Source of the DNA: Petrosia ficiformis
Taxonomy: Eukaryota; Porifera; Demospongiae; Haplosclerida; Petrosiidae
Direction of reading: 5' to 3'
DNA: 64,000 nucleotides
Assembly: GCA_947044365.1 (NCBI GenBank)
Contig: OX345646.1
Location: 5,329,678-5,393,677 of the forward strand
Made by a program: the position numbers and the translations under genes. This document shows positions 18,778-31,294 of this stretch, piece after piece. The notes under the pieces are model-generated. The model saw nothing but the letters and a program-made list of their open reading frames with translations, searched no databases and was not told the DNA's origin. Position 1 is the stretch's first letter. Every line of letters starts with the position of its first letter.

Positions 18778-19040
18778 AGTATGGATTCAGCATGCTCATG
18801 CCCCATTCATGTGAGTGTTTCTAATGTATATTAAATACAAGTATGGGTATGAGTCTGGGGGAGCTACATCTGGTTGATGTGAATGTGTGTAATGAATATG
18901 GGTATGTGTCCACATCTAGTCGATGTAAATGAGGGATGGGGATCAGATGTAATTTTGATTTTGAGTAGGAGTGTACTTACCCTGTTATGATATGTATTTT
19001 TTGAATGGGGGACTATTTTGTTCATTTCAAATATCCCATC
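18778..19040. repeat. Dispersed repeat, copy 2
   Basis: Second copy of the 15288-15610 element: AGTATGGATT, GCATGCTCATGCCCC, CAAGTATGGGTATGAG, CATCTAGTCGATG and the GATATGTATTTTTTGAATG segment all recur in the same order, with an internal deletion. Confidence 0.8.
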
Positions 19041-19442
19041 CTTATCGTGTACTTCAATAGTGACACCATCAGGTCTCCTTTCATCAGATCTATAGATATC
19101 ATTAGAGCAATGCTTTACTATTTGTAATGTATGTTTACCTGTGTATATTGTATTACATGTACATTGTAGCTTTTCTAAATCTTCTAAGCCATTGTGGCTG
19201 TTAATTTTTTCTAAGCCATTGAGGCTGTTAAATTTTTTAACGCATTGCGGCTATTTCTCAGTCATTTTTATTATGGGGGGTATTTTGTGTTGCTATACAT
19301 GCTGTCAGTTGTTTCCTCCGGTTGAGGGTTAATAAAAAAAACAGATATTATTTAGTGTAAGATGCATGAACATGAATTATGTATTCAAATTATAATTTCA
19401 TTTAATTGTCTTAAGAATCTCTCTGATAGAGTGTTTGTATAT

Positions 19443-20062
19443 TCAGTGTCTTTGAGCAAATACTAATATTCCTTTCCCTCCCTGATCAACAGCTTGAATA
19501 GGATAGGAGTAGTAGTCTTCATCATCTTCATATATTTTAATATATAGTATAAGGATTCCTGTTACCGAGGCAACGATGCCTGTCATAATGATTATCTTTG
19601 TAATATCTGTACATAATGATATACACAAGTAATATGTACTGTAATGAGTGATTTACATGTGATAATAATAAGAATAATAATAATATTAACAATAACAATA
19701 ATAATATAAATTCATCACTTGTCTTTGTTGTTTACCTGCAAAAGGCATCTTTAAAAATGTAGTCTGTATGAGAGAATTCCCACACTGTACTAATATAATT
19801 ATGTTAGTCTATTATAAATTATTTAGATAAAATGCATTTTATATAGTGATCATACACAATGTCTATAAACTTTTATAAATTAAAATATATTATTATACAT
19901 ATTACATTAACTAATAGTAACTCACTTTTTAGTAGTACTATAATGATAAGTACACAATATTCCAGATAGTTCAGCACTTAGCACTCCTCTAATGTGTGAT
20001 CAAGAAATTCAGTATAATAGCTTAAATAACTACTGCTAGTTGTGCACTGCTCTTTTATGCAA
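19443..20062 (-). CDS. Small single-pass membrane protein, array copy B (58 aa)
   Basis: Three exons are inferred. A non-coding first exon ends at 19926 (donor gtgagt). A second exon 19763-19736 has ATG at 19748 and encodes MPFA plus one base. The last exon is 19606-19443. The tail reads YYSYPIQAVDQGGKG and ends AQRH; the N-to-K change in the GxNG motif is the main difference from copy A. A TATA-like GCATAAAAGA (20051-20060, minus sense) is suitably placed for a start near 20025. The introns match those of other copies in sequence, including an (ATA/ATT)n run. Confidence 0.72.
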
Positions 20063-20339
20063 CTGTGATATGACCACTCTGACTGTGATATGACCACTAT
20101 TTGTTTTGCTGTGGTTCAGCATGTAAACAAATGCCATATATGGACAATCATGACCATGAAAACAAACTAACTTGTTTTTGCTTTAGTTACAGTTACAGTT
20201 TGTTGTTAATTAGATTTTGCAAACTAAAATAATTGATGGTGAATTTATTTCTCAATAATATTTCTCAACACAATTGTGTCAAGTTTGATCTTTTTTTATG
20301 GCCCATAGGGCCATCCCTATAATTGCTTTTCCACGGGTT

Positions 20340-20640
20340 CGAACTATAATATATATATATATATAATTATATATTTTCTTGTGTCCACTTGCGCGAGTAT
20401 GCGTTGTATACGTAGTTAAGGAAGTTGCGTCATTCCCGGGGGCTCGGTCAATTAATGCGTGTGGTGCGTAAAAGAACGCGCCCTCGAACTCTACACGACC
20501 AGCAGGAAGAAAGCTGCCTGTAGCTAAGTAGCTTACGTAGAAACTGGAACTAGTAGCTAGCTATTCTGCCTGAAATATATTCCTAAGGTTCTACAAGGTC
20601 CTTTGAAATGTCAGGAGAGTAGATAATCAAAATAATAATT
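20340..20640. repeat. Dispersed GC-richer repeat element, copy 1
   Basis: Contains GTATGCGTTGTATACGTAGT, GGAAGTTGCGTCATT, TCAATTAATGCGTGTGGTGC and CTAGCTATTCTGCCTGAAAT. The same order is found at 57265-57430, and in reverse orientation at about 50330-50450. No terminal inverted repeats were resolved. The segment CTAGCTATTCT.CCTGAAATA is the part amplified in tandem at 57406-57838. Confidence 0.75.
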
Positions 20641-21179
20641 ATAATAAGCTGATGTGTTTTAGGCATGATAAAGTCAGCCATGATTACTGAATGCTGGACA
20701 CTACAAAGCAGTCATAGGGATACTTTTGTCTTCACTTAAATTTGTAAAGCAATCATAGGGATGTTTTTTTTTCTCTATATACATTTGTTTTTTAAACTGA
20801 GGTTAACAGGTGTAATAATGAGCATTTAAATGATAATGATGCACAAGTCTCCAGTGAATGAGCTTTACATGATTAATGAATATAATTAGTAAGGTGGTAA
20901 GGTGGTAAGGTGTAATAATAGGCTGACCAGGCATCTTAGGTTTGGAGGTAATAAAAGTAATTTAATTCATATCTGAATGCCTAATATGGATGTATGAGAT
21001 CACACAGGTAGACTTTGTGACTTTGATAATAGACCCATGTCTAAGTCTTACTATCTATAGCTTCTTTGAAAATTAGTAGTACACTATCAAATTATCAAAT
21101 ATTATAATTTAATAAAAAGATGATTAATTAGTATACATCAGTTAATAGTTAATAATTATAACTTATGAGAATTCAGTTA

Positions 21180-21440
21180 TTGTATGTTTCATCAATAAAA
21201 TTAATGAAATGCATTTTTGTTTTCTCTTATGCAAAATCCAAATTATAACACAACTTTAAATAATAACATTTTACAAATTTGCAATCAAAATTAGGATAAT
21301 ACTCACCTTTCTGTTACACTATTGCACTTTTGGTCTCAACTGTCTGTGAAGATAATTTTTTTTGAACTGTTTAATTTGCAGAAATTATAATGTTGCTGGA
21401 GACAAATGAGTGATATGATTTCAGACTTTTATGCAACTTC
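21180..21440 (-). pseudogene. Remnant first exon and promoter of the small-gene family (H-like)
   Basis: Closely resembles 33320-33600, the 5' part of array copy H: GTAACAGAAAG with a gtgagt donor at 21306, AAAATGCATTT further along, and a TATA-like GCATAAAAGT near 21430. No tail-encoding exon was found to the left, so it looks like a truncated copy. Confidence 0.6.
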
Positions 21441-22054
21441 CTGTTACTAGTTAGGATATGATATGAATAATTTATACTGATAATAATATGAATATAATAT
21501 ATATGCTGATTAGTTAATTCATTTCAGTGGTCAGGAATAACCACCACTCAGTATGAATGTTAATTCATGCTAAGTTGTGGTTACTCTTGGTCAGGAGTAA
21601 CCAGTGTGTGCAGAACACTATAATTATATAATATGTATAATTATACTGATAGTATGTAGAGGACATAATAACATGTGCAGTTTGATTATTGTATATATTC
21701 TAGTCCAGTGCCATCATCAACATTGGAATATTAATTTTTGCATATCAGAGAACCATAAAATAACAAATTAACAATGATATTGTAGTAATGCTCTGTTTAT
21801 ATGGGTTGCTCACTATCATTACAACTTTAAATTAAACCAATCTGGAATGCATATCAGGGAACCATAAAATAACAAGCTTTCCTCAATAATTCATGTATGT
21901 GTTGCTACATTTGTATATAATTTTTAGTAATTTTTAGAAGTGGTTTAGCTATGTAATAGTTCTTTACTCAAATTAATTACAAATATACATGTAATTTAAA
22001 AGTACAGACAGTCAAATTCATATAAATTTTATTATTTAAAAAAATTAGACAAAA

Positions 22055-22632
22055 TATCACATTTTTAAAGTGTAGTCTGTATGAGAGAATTGTAAAGTAT
22101 TTTTGCTATTATAATAAATATTATCATTTATTACTGAGTTGGGAAGTAGTACTTCAGTGTTCTTGGAGTACTGGTATATAATCCAATGAACACTTGATTT
22201 TGACATTACAATATATGCTAGCTAGTTGTACAATGGAGATGAGTGAGGACCAGTTACTAATGTTGTAGTGTTATATTCCCCTTTGTTACTATGTTAAATA
22301 ATTATTTTAACTCTATAATAAACTATTTGAATTGTCCTACATGTATATAGTAAAGTGATTATACATAATATCTAAAAGTATAAAAACAATTACATTTATT
22401 AAGTAAAATTTATTCTTATTTTAATTACTATTAGTAAAAATCATATTACAAGTTTATTTATAATTATTTATTATGTATTAGTTACTCACTTTTTAGTAGC
22501 AGTATACAAATAATATAGATAGTTCTCTTTGTAGAAAATTGAGCACTCTTCTGTTGGGTTCAAGGTATCCTGTGAAGTAACTTTTTATATAACTACTGTA
22601 GTCACACAGTGTATAGCACTATTTTTATACTG
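22055..22632 (-). pseudogene. Remnant of array copy C (promoter, first exon and intron 1 only)
   Basis: Holds the TATA-like GTATAAAAAT (22622-22631), the non-coding exon ending in the CTAAAAA-gtgagt donor near 22497, and an intron 1 matching copies D, E and G. The acceptor CTCATACAG is intact near 22085, but the MPFA codons are replaced by unrelated sequence just beyond it (about 22055) and no tail exon follows. Confidence 0.65.
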
Positions 22633-24246
22633 TATGCTGGCAGCAAGATACTTTATATGACCCTATATGGATGTATTGTTTATTTAAACAAATCATCTTG
22701 TGATAGCAATTATGTAATCGTTTTTGTGTTACTACCGAAAGTCAGAGTACATTTTTACAAGTAACACAGTATAAAAGTCAAGTAGAAAACTGTCTGTCGG
22801 TTCAATCACGTGCATGAAAGAAATAGGTGGAGCTAGAAATTGACCGTCACGACAGAAAGCTTAGAGCCAGCTTGATGTTGTAGGAGCTATTACTTCAATT
22901 GTACTTGATTTCAAAGCCTTGATTCGACAGCAATAGGCTTCAAGCAAGTTGAGTTGTGTTTCCATGTACTCTTTTGATAACAGAAGTGTTCAGAAAGTTG
23001 TGAAATGACAATCTTCAGTTACAAAAGTTGTCATAACTTTAAAACAGAAAGGTTTTAGCAAACGGCTATTGTTACTTTTGATCCTTGTATGATTTGAAGT
23101 CTGCTTAGACTCTGCTAGTAGTACTTTACAGTGCTAATGTTCATAGTTTTGCTGAAATTTTGGGAACAGACAGACAGATAGAAAGACAGACAGACAAAGC
23201 AATTACAGTAACCCTCCACTCCGCCTACATGGGTGAGGGTTAAGTAATGTATCTAATAGGTGGAAGTTTATTTGACAGTATATACTACTAAACAAACTAT
23301 TTTGATACTATCTGTCTGTTTCATTGTAATTAATAGCTGTGGCACAGAACACTGAAATATTATTTTATATACACACACATAAACATATATAAACAACACA
23401 TATAGACATACACATATATAAACAGATACACATATTATAGACACATACACACATACAGTATACACATATAGACACAAACATGCATACATACAAGTTAGCA
23501 AATTCATTTAACTATTCAGTATATGTAATACGATACACGAAGTATGTGCGTATGTATGGCATACATACACACATACTTTGTTTATCGTATTACATATATG
23601 GAATAGTTAAATGAATCTGCTAACATAATTATGACCATGGATGTGAAAATCATGTCTTTTGGCAAATATGAATTTTTTGCTTAGTTATGTCCCATCATAG
23701 AGCAGTAGCCTCAGGACTAAATCCTTTCAATTGTCAGTTCAGTGTATTAAGTTATTTTAGTTGTGGTAGTTATGTGTAGGCATATGATCTATATGGTATC
23801 AAAGACCCAAATTTGCCATACGTGTACCTAAAGGCATGTATCATGATCATTATCCATTGATAGTAATTAAATTGAAGCTCCATTGCAAACTTTTTTTTAT
23901 CGTGGCTATATATATATAAAGCAAGAAACATCTATTATATGGTAAACCCCATTTTCTTATCCACAGTCGCATTTAAGTGACTTCTGTTAATTTAACTTTT
24001 GTGAGTAATAGTTGGTTGTGAATTTATTCCCCATATTGATCAAAATATAACATAATAGTGATTGTGTAAAGTTAGTTATATTTCTAAACTGAAGTTAACA
24101 GGTTCATTGATATGTAGTATATTTTAACAAAAGCATCAGATTACATTTGAAAATAAAACAGCAGAAATATTGTTTAGTGTAAGATGAACATGAATTATGT
24201 ATTTAATTGATGATTGCCTTTAAGAATCTCTGATAGAGTGTTTTGT

Positions 24247-25216
24247 TTATTCAAGAAATACTAGTATCCCATTTTCTCCCTGATCCACAGCTTGAATAGG
24301 ATATGAGTAGTAGTCTTCATCATATATTTTAATATAATATAGTATAATGATTCCTGTTACTGTGGCAACGATGCCTGTCATAATGATTATCTTTGTAGTA
24401 TCTGTACATAATGATATACACAAGTAACAAGTAGTATAATGAGTGTAATTGTAATAATAATAATAATAATGTAAATTCATCACTTGTTTACCTGCAAACA
24501 TCATCTTTAAAGTGTAGCCTGTATGAGAGAATTGTAAAGTATTAGTAATTTTTGCTGTTATATTAAACATTATTATTTAACAGAGTTGGCAAATAGTACC
24601 AATATTGTAACAGCAAACATTTCTCATAACTATAATATATTCTATTCAATGTAACTAACAGTTAACATTTGATTCAATATACTATTGAGTCATAACAGCA
24701 ATATTTCCTCATGCAATTATTGAACATTTAAACAATATTTTGTTTTCGCAATAATGTACTGTTATGGGAGTACTGCTATATAATCAAATGAGCACTAGAT
24801 TTAACATTACAGTGTATACTACTACTAGTACAGTGGAGATCAGTGAGGACTAGTTACTAATGTTGTAGGGTTATATTCCCCTCTTTACTATGTTAAATAA
24901 TTATTTAACTCTATAATAAACTATTTGGATTGTCTATAGTAAAGTATAATAAATAATGAAAGATTATATAGTGATCATGCACAACATCTAAAAGTATACA
25001 AGCAATGTTACAATAGAGGACATTGTATTTATTATTATAATTATATAACTGTTAGTAACATTTATTATTACTATAACTATAATTGACTAATAGTTACTCA
25101 CTTTTTAGTAGGATAGGTATAGGTAGTTCTCTTTGTAGACAATTCAGCACTTCTCGAAGATATCCAATGTAGTAGCTTACTGTATAGTAACTGTGTGCAG
25201 TGCACTGTTTTTATAC
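24247..25216 (-). CDS. Small single-pass membrane protein, array copy D (55 aa)
   Basis: A TATA-like box GTATAAAAAC (25208-25217, minus) precedes a non-coding exon ending at 25102 (gtgagt). The coding exon 24518-24492 has ATG at 24504 giving MMFA plus one base, and the last exon is 24401-24247. The product has the helix MTGIVATVTGIII, a shortened acidic stretch (YDEDYY), SYPIQAVDQGENG and an altered end, VFLE, in place of the PQRH/AQRH tail. The altered end appears to come from a local deletion. The frame is open throughout. Confidence 0.7.
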
Positions 25217-25369
25217 TCACTGGCTGGTGGTTATGAGATGGGAATGTTAATTGAGATGGGAGGGATTAATCAGTAGATATTCTTGAGTTGGGGAGGGGAT
25301 TAAGACCTCAATAGAGGCATAAAGATTATGTTGGATAATATACTATACACTGTCAACAGTAGTCACTAT

Positions 25370-25735
25370 TAGCTACTACTATCGCAGTAGTCACATTAGT
25401 CGCTATTGTCACAATAGTCACTACTGTCATATTAGTCACTATTGTCATAATAGTCACTACTGTCATATTAGTCACTATTGTCACAATAGTCACTACTGTC
25501 ATATTAGTCACTATTATTACATTAGTCACTACTGTCATATTAGTCACTATTGTCACAATAATCACTACTGTTATATTAGTCACTACTATCACATTAGTCA
25601 CTATTATCACATTAGTCACTACTGTCACATTAGTCACTATTTTTACATTAGTCACTATTGTCACAATAGTCACTACTGTCATAATAGTCACTACTATTAC
25701 ATTAGTCACTATTGTCGCATTAGTCACTATGTTTT
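25370..25735. repeat. 18-bp tandem repeat (AGTCACTATTGTCACAAT type)
   Basis: About 20 degenerate 18-bp units alternating TAGTCACTACTGTCAT and TAGTCACTATTGTCAC. A 153-residue open frame on the minus strand reading VTNVTVVT is a by-product of a period divisible by three; no coding evidence. Confidence 0.93.
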
Positions 25736-25884
25736 TTGGGGGGTGGGGGTATTTCGTGTTGCTATACATGTGTTGTGCTGTGAGTTGTTTCCTCTGTACT
25801 AGTTTGCTAAACATATGATTACCATGTTTGTATGCACATTCATGTGCCTAGCAGCATTAGGTGTAGTAGACAAACACACACAAA

Positions 25885-26150
25885 AACAACAAGCAGCCAC
25901 AATGGCTTCATTAAGCACAGCCACAAAGGGCCTAGAAAACATTAGAGTAGCCGCGTTGGCTTAGAAAAATAATCAGCCACAATGGCTTAGAAAAATGATA
26001 ATCAGCCACCATGGTTTAGAAAATAAGCAGCCACCATGCCACCATGGCTTAGAAAATAAGCAACCACAATGGCTTAGAAAATAAGCAGCCACAATAGCTT
26101 AGAAAATAAGCAGCCACAATAGCTAATCAGCCACAATGGCTTAGAAAATT
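25885..26150. repeat. 25-bp tandem repeat (CAGCCACAATGGCTTAGAAA)
   Basis: Degenerate units of CAGCCACAATGGCTTAGAAA plus ATAAG, about 9 copies. The reverse complement (TCTAAGCCATTGTGGCTG) occurs as a short run at 19178-19250, so the motif is dispersed. Confidence 0.85.
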
Positions 26151-26666
26151 AAGTAAAAATGGGAAACCGAATGCCCAGTCTCGTGAGAACATATACATGT
26201 ACATGTATGTGTGTATATGTACGAGTGTTTATGTGTGTGTGTGTGTGTGTAGATCGTACCAGCAGATGTTTGATTATGTCCCATCATAGATAAATAGCCT
26301 CTGGATTATTCAAACGAAACTCTTAATTGTTAGTCCAGTAATCCTATCACTGATTAATACACTGATTAATCATAGTATACTAACTGTGCACTATATATAT
26401 AATTGTATATAGAGTTGTTTCTTTGGGCATGGTCTATAAATAGTGTTGGATACCTGTGGGCTTATAGAGTGGTTCATTACTACCTATAGGCATGGTCTAT
26501 ATAAATAGTGTTTGCATGCCTGTGGGCTAACTATTATTATTGATTAGTTATAGTGTTGATAACAATAAAGTGAACACCTTTTAAGTTATAGTATACCACA
26601 GTTATCTGTAAATTTAATTATAGCTGATTAACTTTAGGTTTACTATATATAAAGGTTTTAGTTTTA

Positions 26667-26883
26667 AGCCCAGCATACATTTGTGCAACATAGTTGGACG
26701 CAACATGTTGCATGTAACAGTGTTGTACCATGCATGTTAAGAAAAACTGTTACAAACAACACCTTACAACATGTTGCAAGGTGTTGCACTGAATAGAGAG
26801 CCTTTCTATTCCATGCAACAAGTTGCATCCAACATTGTTGTATGCAACAATGTTGATTAATGTTGCACTGTGTATGCTAGGCT
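26667..26883. mobile_element. MITE-like element with AGCC(C/T)AGCATAC ends
   Basis: The left end AGCCCAGCATACATTTGTG and right end CACTGTGTATGCTAGGCT are inverted relatives. The interior is a set of nested GCAACATGTTGC-type palindromes. No coding capacity. Confidence 0.7.
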
Positions 26884-27804
26884 TTAGTTAGCTAACTAAA
26901 AGTTCCTATTATTCAATTTTTCATTTTAGTTTGTTATAGTTATTACAATAGACTTGTAATTTAGTTATAGTTTAGTTAACTAAAATTCACAGTACCTTAC
27001 TAAAAGAGGTTTAGTTATAGTTATAGTTATCTAAAACAACACTAGATACTAGTAAATTGATATAATTGTCTATTTTATTTCTGGAATCTATACATGTTAT
27101 GAAACTTCCTGCTACTAATTGCATTGCAGCATTCAGATAGCCTGAGCTGATTACTGACATCAGTAGTGGGCCTAGTGGCACTGTCAGCAGGGAGTGATTG
27201 ATTCTCATTGTTTTGTCTGGAATCTCTAGATATCTGTGACCAAACAAAATCTCTTTGTTTTGTCTGGATATCTATAACTTACATGTCATTGGAATGTTAA
27301 CTGTGTCCTAAACTATATATAACAAACGATATTGTAGTAATTCCCTGATAGTTAATAAGTGATTGAGCTATGTAGGGATTCTTTATTCAAATTAGTTACA
27401 AATATAATTTAAAAGTACAGACATTCATATACATGTTTCTAATAAATTTTTATTATTTTTAATAAAATATTTTGTTTGACTTCATTTTACAATAAGACAA
27501 TAATAACACAACTATTGATCAGTATCTTGTTGACTATCATATTGTGTGTATAGGATGTATGATTTATTTACATAATATTATTTATATATGTATATATTTT
27601 ATAATTATGTGTTAATAACAGACTTGATGTATACTGTGGGGTTCATTGATATGTAGTATATGTACTATTATAATGAAAACATCAGATTACATTTGAAAAT
27701 GAAACAACAGAAATGTTGTTTAATGTAAGATGAACATGAATTATGTATTCGTTGGATTAATTATAATTGTCTTTTAAGAATCTCTCTGATAGGGTTTTGT
27801 ATAT

Positions 27805-28023
27805 TCAGTGTCTTTGAGCAAATACTAATATCCCATTTTCTCCCTGATCCACAGCTTGAATAGGATATGAGTAGTAGTCTTCATCATCTTCATATATTTT
27901 AATATATAGTATAGTGATTCCTGTTACCGAGGCAACAATGCCTGTCATGATGATTATCTTTGCAGTATCTGTGCATGAAGATATACACAAGTAACATGTG
28001 CTGTAATGAGTGATATACATGTG

Positions 28024-28060
<37 letters not shown>

Positions 28061-28607
28061 TAATAATATTGTAAATTCATATGTTATTTACCTGCGAAAT
28101 GCATCTTTAAAGTGTAGCCTGTATGAGAGAATTGTAAAGTATTAGTAATTTATGCTGATATATTAAATATTATCATTTATAACATAGTTGGTAAGTAGTA
28201 CTCCAGTGTTCTTGGAGTATTGCTATATAATCAAATGAGCACTAGATTTGACATTACAATGGAGATTAGCAAGGACTAGTTACTAATGTTGTAGGCTTAT
28301 ATTCTCCTCTGTTGCTAATTATTTTAACTCTGTAATAAGCTATTTGGATTCTCCTACATGTATTATAGTGAATTATAATAAATATAATAGTGATCATACA
28401 CAATACTAAATCTATACAAACAATAGAGACTTAACAAATCTTTGCATTATTTATTATAACTGTTATTATTTAACTAATAGTTACTCACTTTGCAGTAGCA
28501 ATATAATAAGTATACAAATAATATAGGTAGTTAGTTCTTTTGTAGAAAATTCAGCACTTCTTTGTTGTGTTCAAAATGTCCAACTGTTGGGCACTGTTTA
28601 TATAAAG
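27805..28607 (-). CDS. Small single-pass membrane protein, array copy E (58 aa)
   Basis: The TATA-like TTTATATAAA (28598-28607) precedes a non-coding exon ending at 28489. The coding exon 28118-28092 has ATG at 28104 giving MHFA plus one base. The last exon 27968-27805 encodes DTAKIIIMTGIVASVTG, the EDDEDYY stretch, SYPIQAVDQGENG and the AQRH end. Exon lengths (13 and 164 coding nt) equal those of copies A and B. Intron 1 is highly similar to those of copies D and G, indicating duplication of a unit of roughly 3 kb. Confidence 0.73.
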
Positions 28608-28789
28608 CATTTTGTTGATATTCTTATATCAACAAAACACCCTATTTGGTTATGTATGAATATTAGTTATACCACCTGCTCTTGACCTCAATTCCTGTCT
28701 AGCAATAGGACAGCTAAGTTGTTCAAGGGAATTCCTAAAAGCTGGACAGTATATTATGGCTTCAATGAATGCATATTTTTATAACTGTT

Positions 28790-28930
28790 AGTAACAATCA
28801 TATAGTTTATTTAATAACTAATAGTTACTCACTTTTTAGTAGCACGGATGTATAGGTAGTTTTCTTTGTAGAAACTTTAGCACTTCTCTGTTGTGTCAAG
28901 AGGTCTGATGTCTTAAACACCACAGAGAAG
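28790..28930 (-). pseudogene. Isolated first-exon copy of the small-gene family (F)
   Basis: Carries the CTAAAAA-gtgagt donor and upstream exon sequence (CTACAAAGAAAACTACC, AGAGAAGTGCTA) of the array's non-coding first exon, about 340 bp upstream of copy E's own. It might act as an alternative first exon of copy E or be a relic. Confidence 0.5.
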
Positions 28931-29211
28931 TGCTAGCTACTATAGTGGACTGCTAATCCAAGGCATCCAGTGGTTGATTATATATGTGGTGTTATTATAA
29001 ACAGCTGTCATGCAGCATCCACATGACATGCACATTTCTAATATTAATGTTTGCTAGGACTGAACATTTCTAAATTACATAAGCTTTGATGATCAGTGTT
29101 GTTAATGCAACCATTAAATGAAATATAAGTATGTCTAATCACATTCACGATTACCTCCATTAGGATGTGATGACTTTATAAGAAATATAGTATGTAGTTT
29201 AATGTCATAAT

Positions 29212-29552
29212 ACCTGATTATATACAGTGTATAGTTTATTATCATAAGGTTAATACATGATTATACTGTAACTCAATAACTTATATGTACTATAGTGTAT
29301 AGTTTAATATCATAAGGTTAATACATGATTATACTGTAACTCAATAACTTATATGTACTATAGTGTATAGTTTAATATCATAAGGTTAATACATGATTAT
29401 ACTGTAACTCAATAACTTATATGTACTATAGTGTATAGTTTATTATCATAAGGTTAATACATAATTATACTGTAACTCAATAACTTATATATATACTATA
29501 GTGTATAGTTTAATATCATAAGGTTTATACATGATTATACTGTAACTCAATC
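29212..29552 (-). repeat. 68-bp minisatellite, about 5 copies, inverted orientation (site 2)
   Basis: Same unit as 11830-12280 but reverse complement. It is flanked on the left by ATTAGGATGTGATGACTTTA and on the right by CATGAAACAATGGATTGAAA. Both flanks recur, in the expected orientation, beside the array at 39694-39826. Confidence 0.95.
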
Positions 29553-29916
29553 ATGAAACAATGGATTGAAATTTGACATACACAAACAAGATTATATATA
29601 ATTTATAGAGAAAAAGGTATTCTTATGGCTGCTTTGTGGTGTCCAGTATTCAGTAATCATGGCTGACTTTATCAAGCCTGAAACACAACAGCCTATTATA
29701 GTTATTATTTGAATTACATACTCTCCTTACCTTCAAAGGATCTTGTAGAACTTTAGGAATATACACACTGCATATAATTGTAGTTTGTTACTTTTTGGTA
29801 TATGCACATGTACATGTAGAGTAGTTTCTTACCTAGCTCTTGTGCATGGTATATAAGTGGTGTTTGGATGTTATGTAGCTTGTGAGCTTAAGTAGTATTA
29901 TTCATTAAAAACTAGC

Positions 29917-29937
29917 TAACATACATACATACATACA

Positions 29938-29968
<31 letters not shown>

Positions 29969-29976
29969 GTACATAG

Positions 29977-30007
<31 letters not shown>

Positions 30008-30021
30008 CATACATACATACA

Positions 30022-30052
<31 letters not shown>
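29917..30052. repeat. (ACAT)n microsatellite
   Basis: Uninterrupted ACAT repeats except for one ATGTACATAGTT interruption near 29964. Confidence 0.97.
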
Positions 30053-30119
30053 GCTTTATATAATTATGTATTCAATTTTTCTGTTCTATTGTAAATATTT
30101 AGAGACAAAGCTATAGCCA

Positions 30120-30239
30120 ATGAACTCAAAAGAACATCTTTCCTTGTTAATTGAAAGTGTCCATGGCAAGGAAACAATGTCTCTTACCAGTTATGTGGAT
30201 GACCCTACGTTACTATTTACCAATGCTGGTATGAATCAG
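30120..30239 (+). pseudogene. Alanyl-tRNA synthetase-like exon fragment
   Basis: The open frame from ATG 30120 to a gtatgt donor at 30240 ends in DDPTLLFTNAGMNQ, the signature at the start of the class II catalytic domain of alanyl-tRNA synthetase. The 26 residues before it (from MNSKEHLS) match that enzyme poorly, and a stop codon lies just upstream. No following exon of the enzyme was found in the window. Most likely a stranded exon duplicate or relic; a real first exon of a gene with a very distant second exon is less likely. Confidence 0.55.
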
Positions 30240-30473
30240 GTATGTTATTTATACACTGTAGCAACAATAACAACTGTAGTAATACTGCATTGATAGTAAT
30301 GTAATAGTGAAAATTAGAGCAGTTGTAATATTAGGATGTGATCATAGTTCTGTTAACGATCATGGTGATGTTATTTACACAAACAATTAGTTACAAGATG
30401 CATGAACATGAATTATGTTTTAAAATTATAATTCTATTTAATCGTCTTTTGAGAATCTCTCTGATAGAGTGTT

Positions 30474-30672
30474 TCAGTATCTTTGAGCGAATACTAATAT
30501 CCCTTTTTCTCCCTGATCAACAGCTTGAATAGGATATGAGCAGTAGTCTTCATCTTCTTCATAAGTTTTAATATATAGTATAATGATTCCTGTTACTGTG
30601 GCAACAATGCCTGTCATGATGATTATCTCTGTACATAATAACATACACAAGTAACGTGTACTGTATACTTGT

Positions 30673-30719
<47 letters not shown>

Positions 30720-31294
30720 TAATAATATTGTTAATTTATCTGTTGTTTACCTGCAAAATGCATCTTTAAAGTGTAGCCTGTATGAGAGAATTGTAAAGTA
30801 TTAGTAATTTTTGCTATTATATTAAATATTATCATTTATAACATAGTTGGTAAGTAGTACTCCAGTGTTCTTGGAGTATTGCTATATAATCAAATGAGCA
30901 CTAGATTTGACATTACAATGTATACTACTAGTTGTGAAGTGGAGATCAGTGAGGACTAGTTACTAATGTTGTAGGGTTATATTCCCCTCTGTTGCTACTC
31001 TGTAATAAGCTATTTGGATTCTCCTACATGTATTATAGTGAAGTATAATAAATCTAATAGTGATCATACACAATACTAAATCTATACAAACAATAGAGAC
31101 TTAACCAATCTTTGCATTATTTATTACTATTATTATTTATTTAACTAATAGTTACTCACTTTGTAGTAGCAGTAATTGATAGGTATAGGTAGGTAGTTCT
31201 ATTTGTAGATAATTCAGCACTTCTCTGTTATGATCAAGATGTCCAATGTAGTAGCTTACTGTATATTTTCTGTAGTGCACTGTATTTTTATACT
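30474..31294 (-). CDS. Small single-pass membrane protein, array copy G (55 aa)
   Basis: The TATA-like GTATAAAAAT (31285-31294) precedes a non-coding exon ending at 31160. The coding exon 30777-30751 has ATG at 30763 giving MHFA plus one base; the last exon is 30628-30474. Three residues before the helix are missing compared with copies A, B and E (E-III instead of DxxKIII). The tail differs by YCSYPI, DQGEKG and a final Y instead of H. The frame is open. Confidence 0.68.

Noticed and set aside
25353..25814. 153-residue VTNVTVVTIVT frame
   Set aside because: Produced by an 18-bp tandem repeat, a multiple of three; no homology or splice support.
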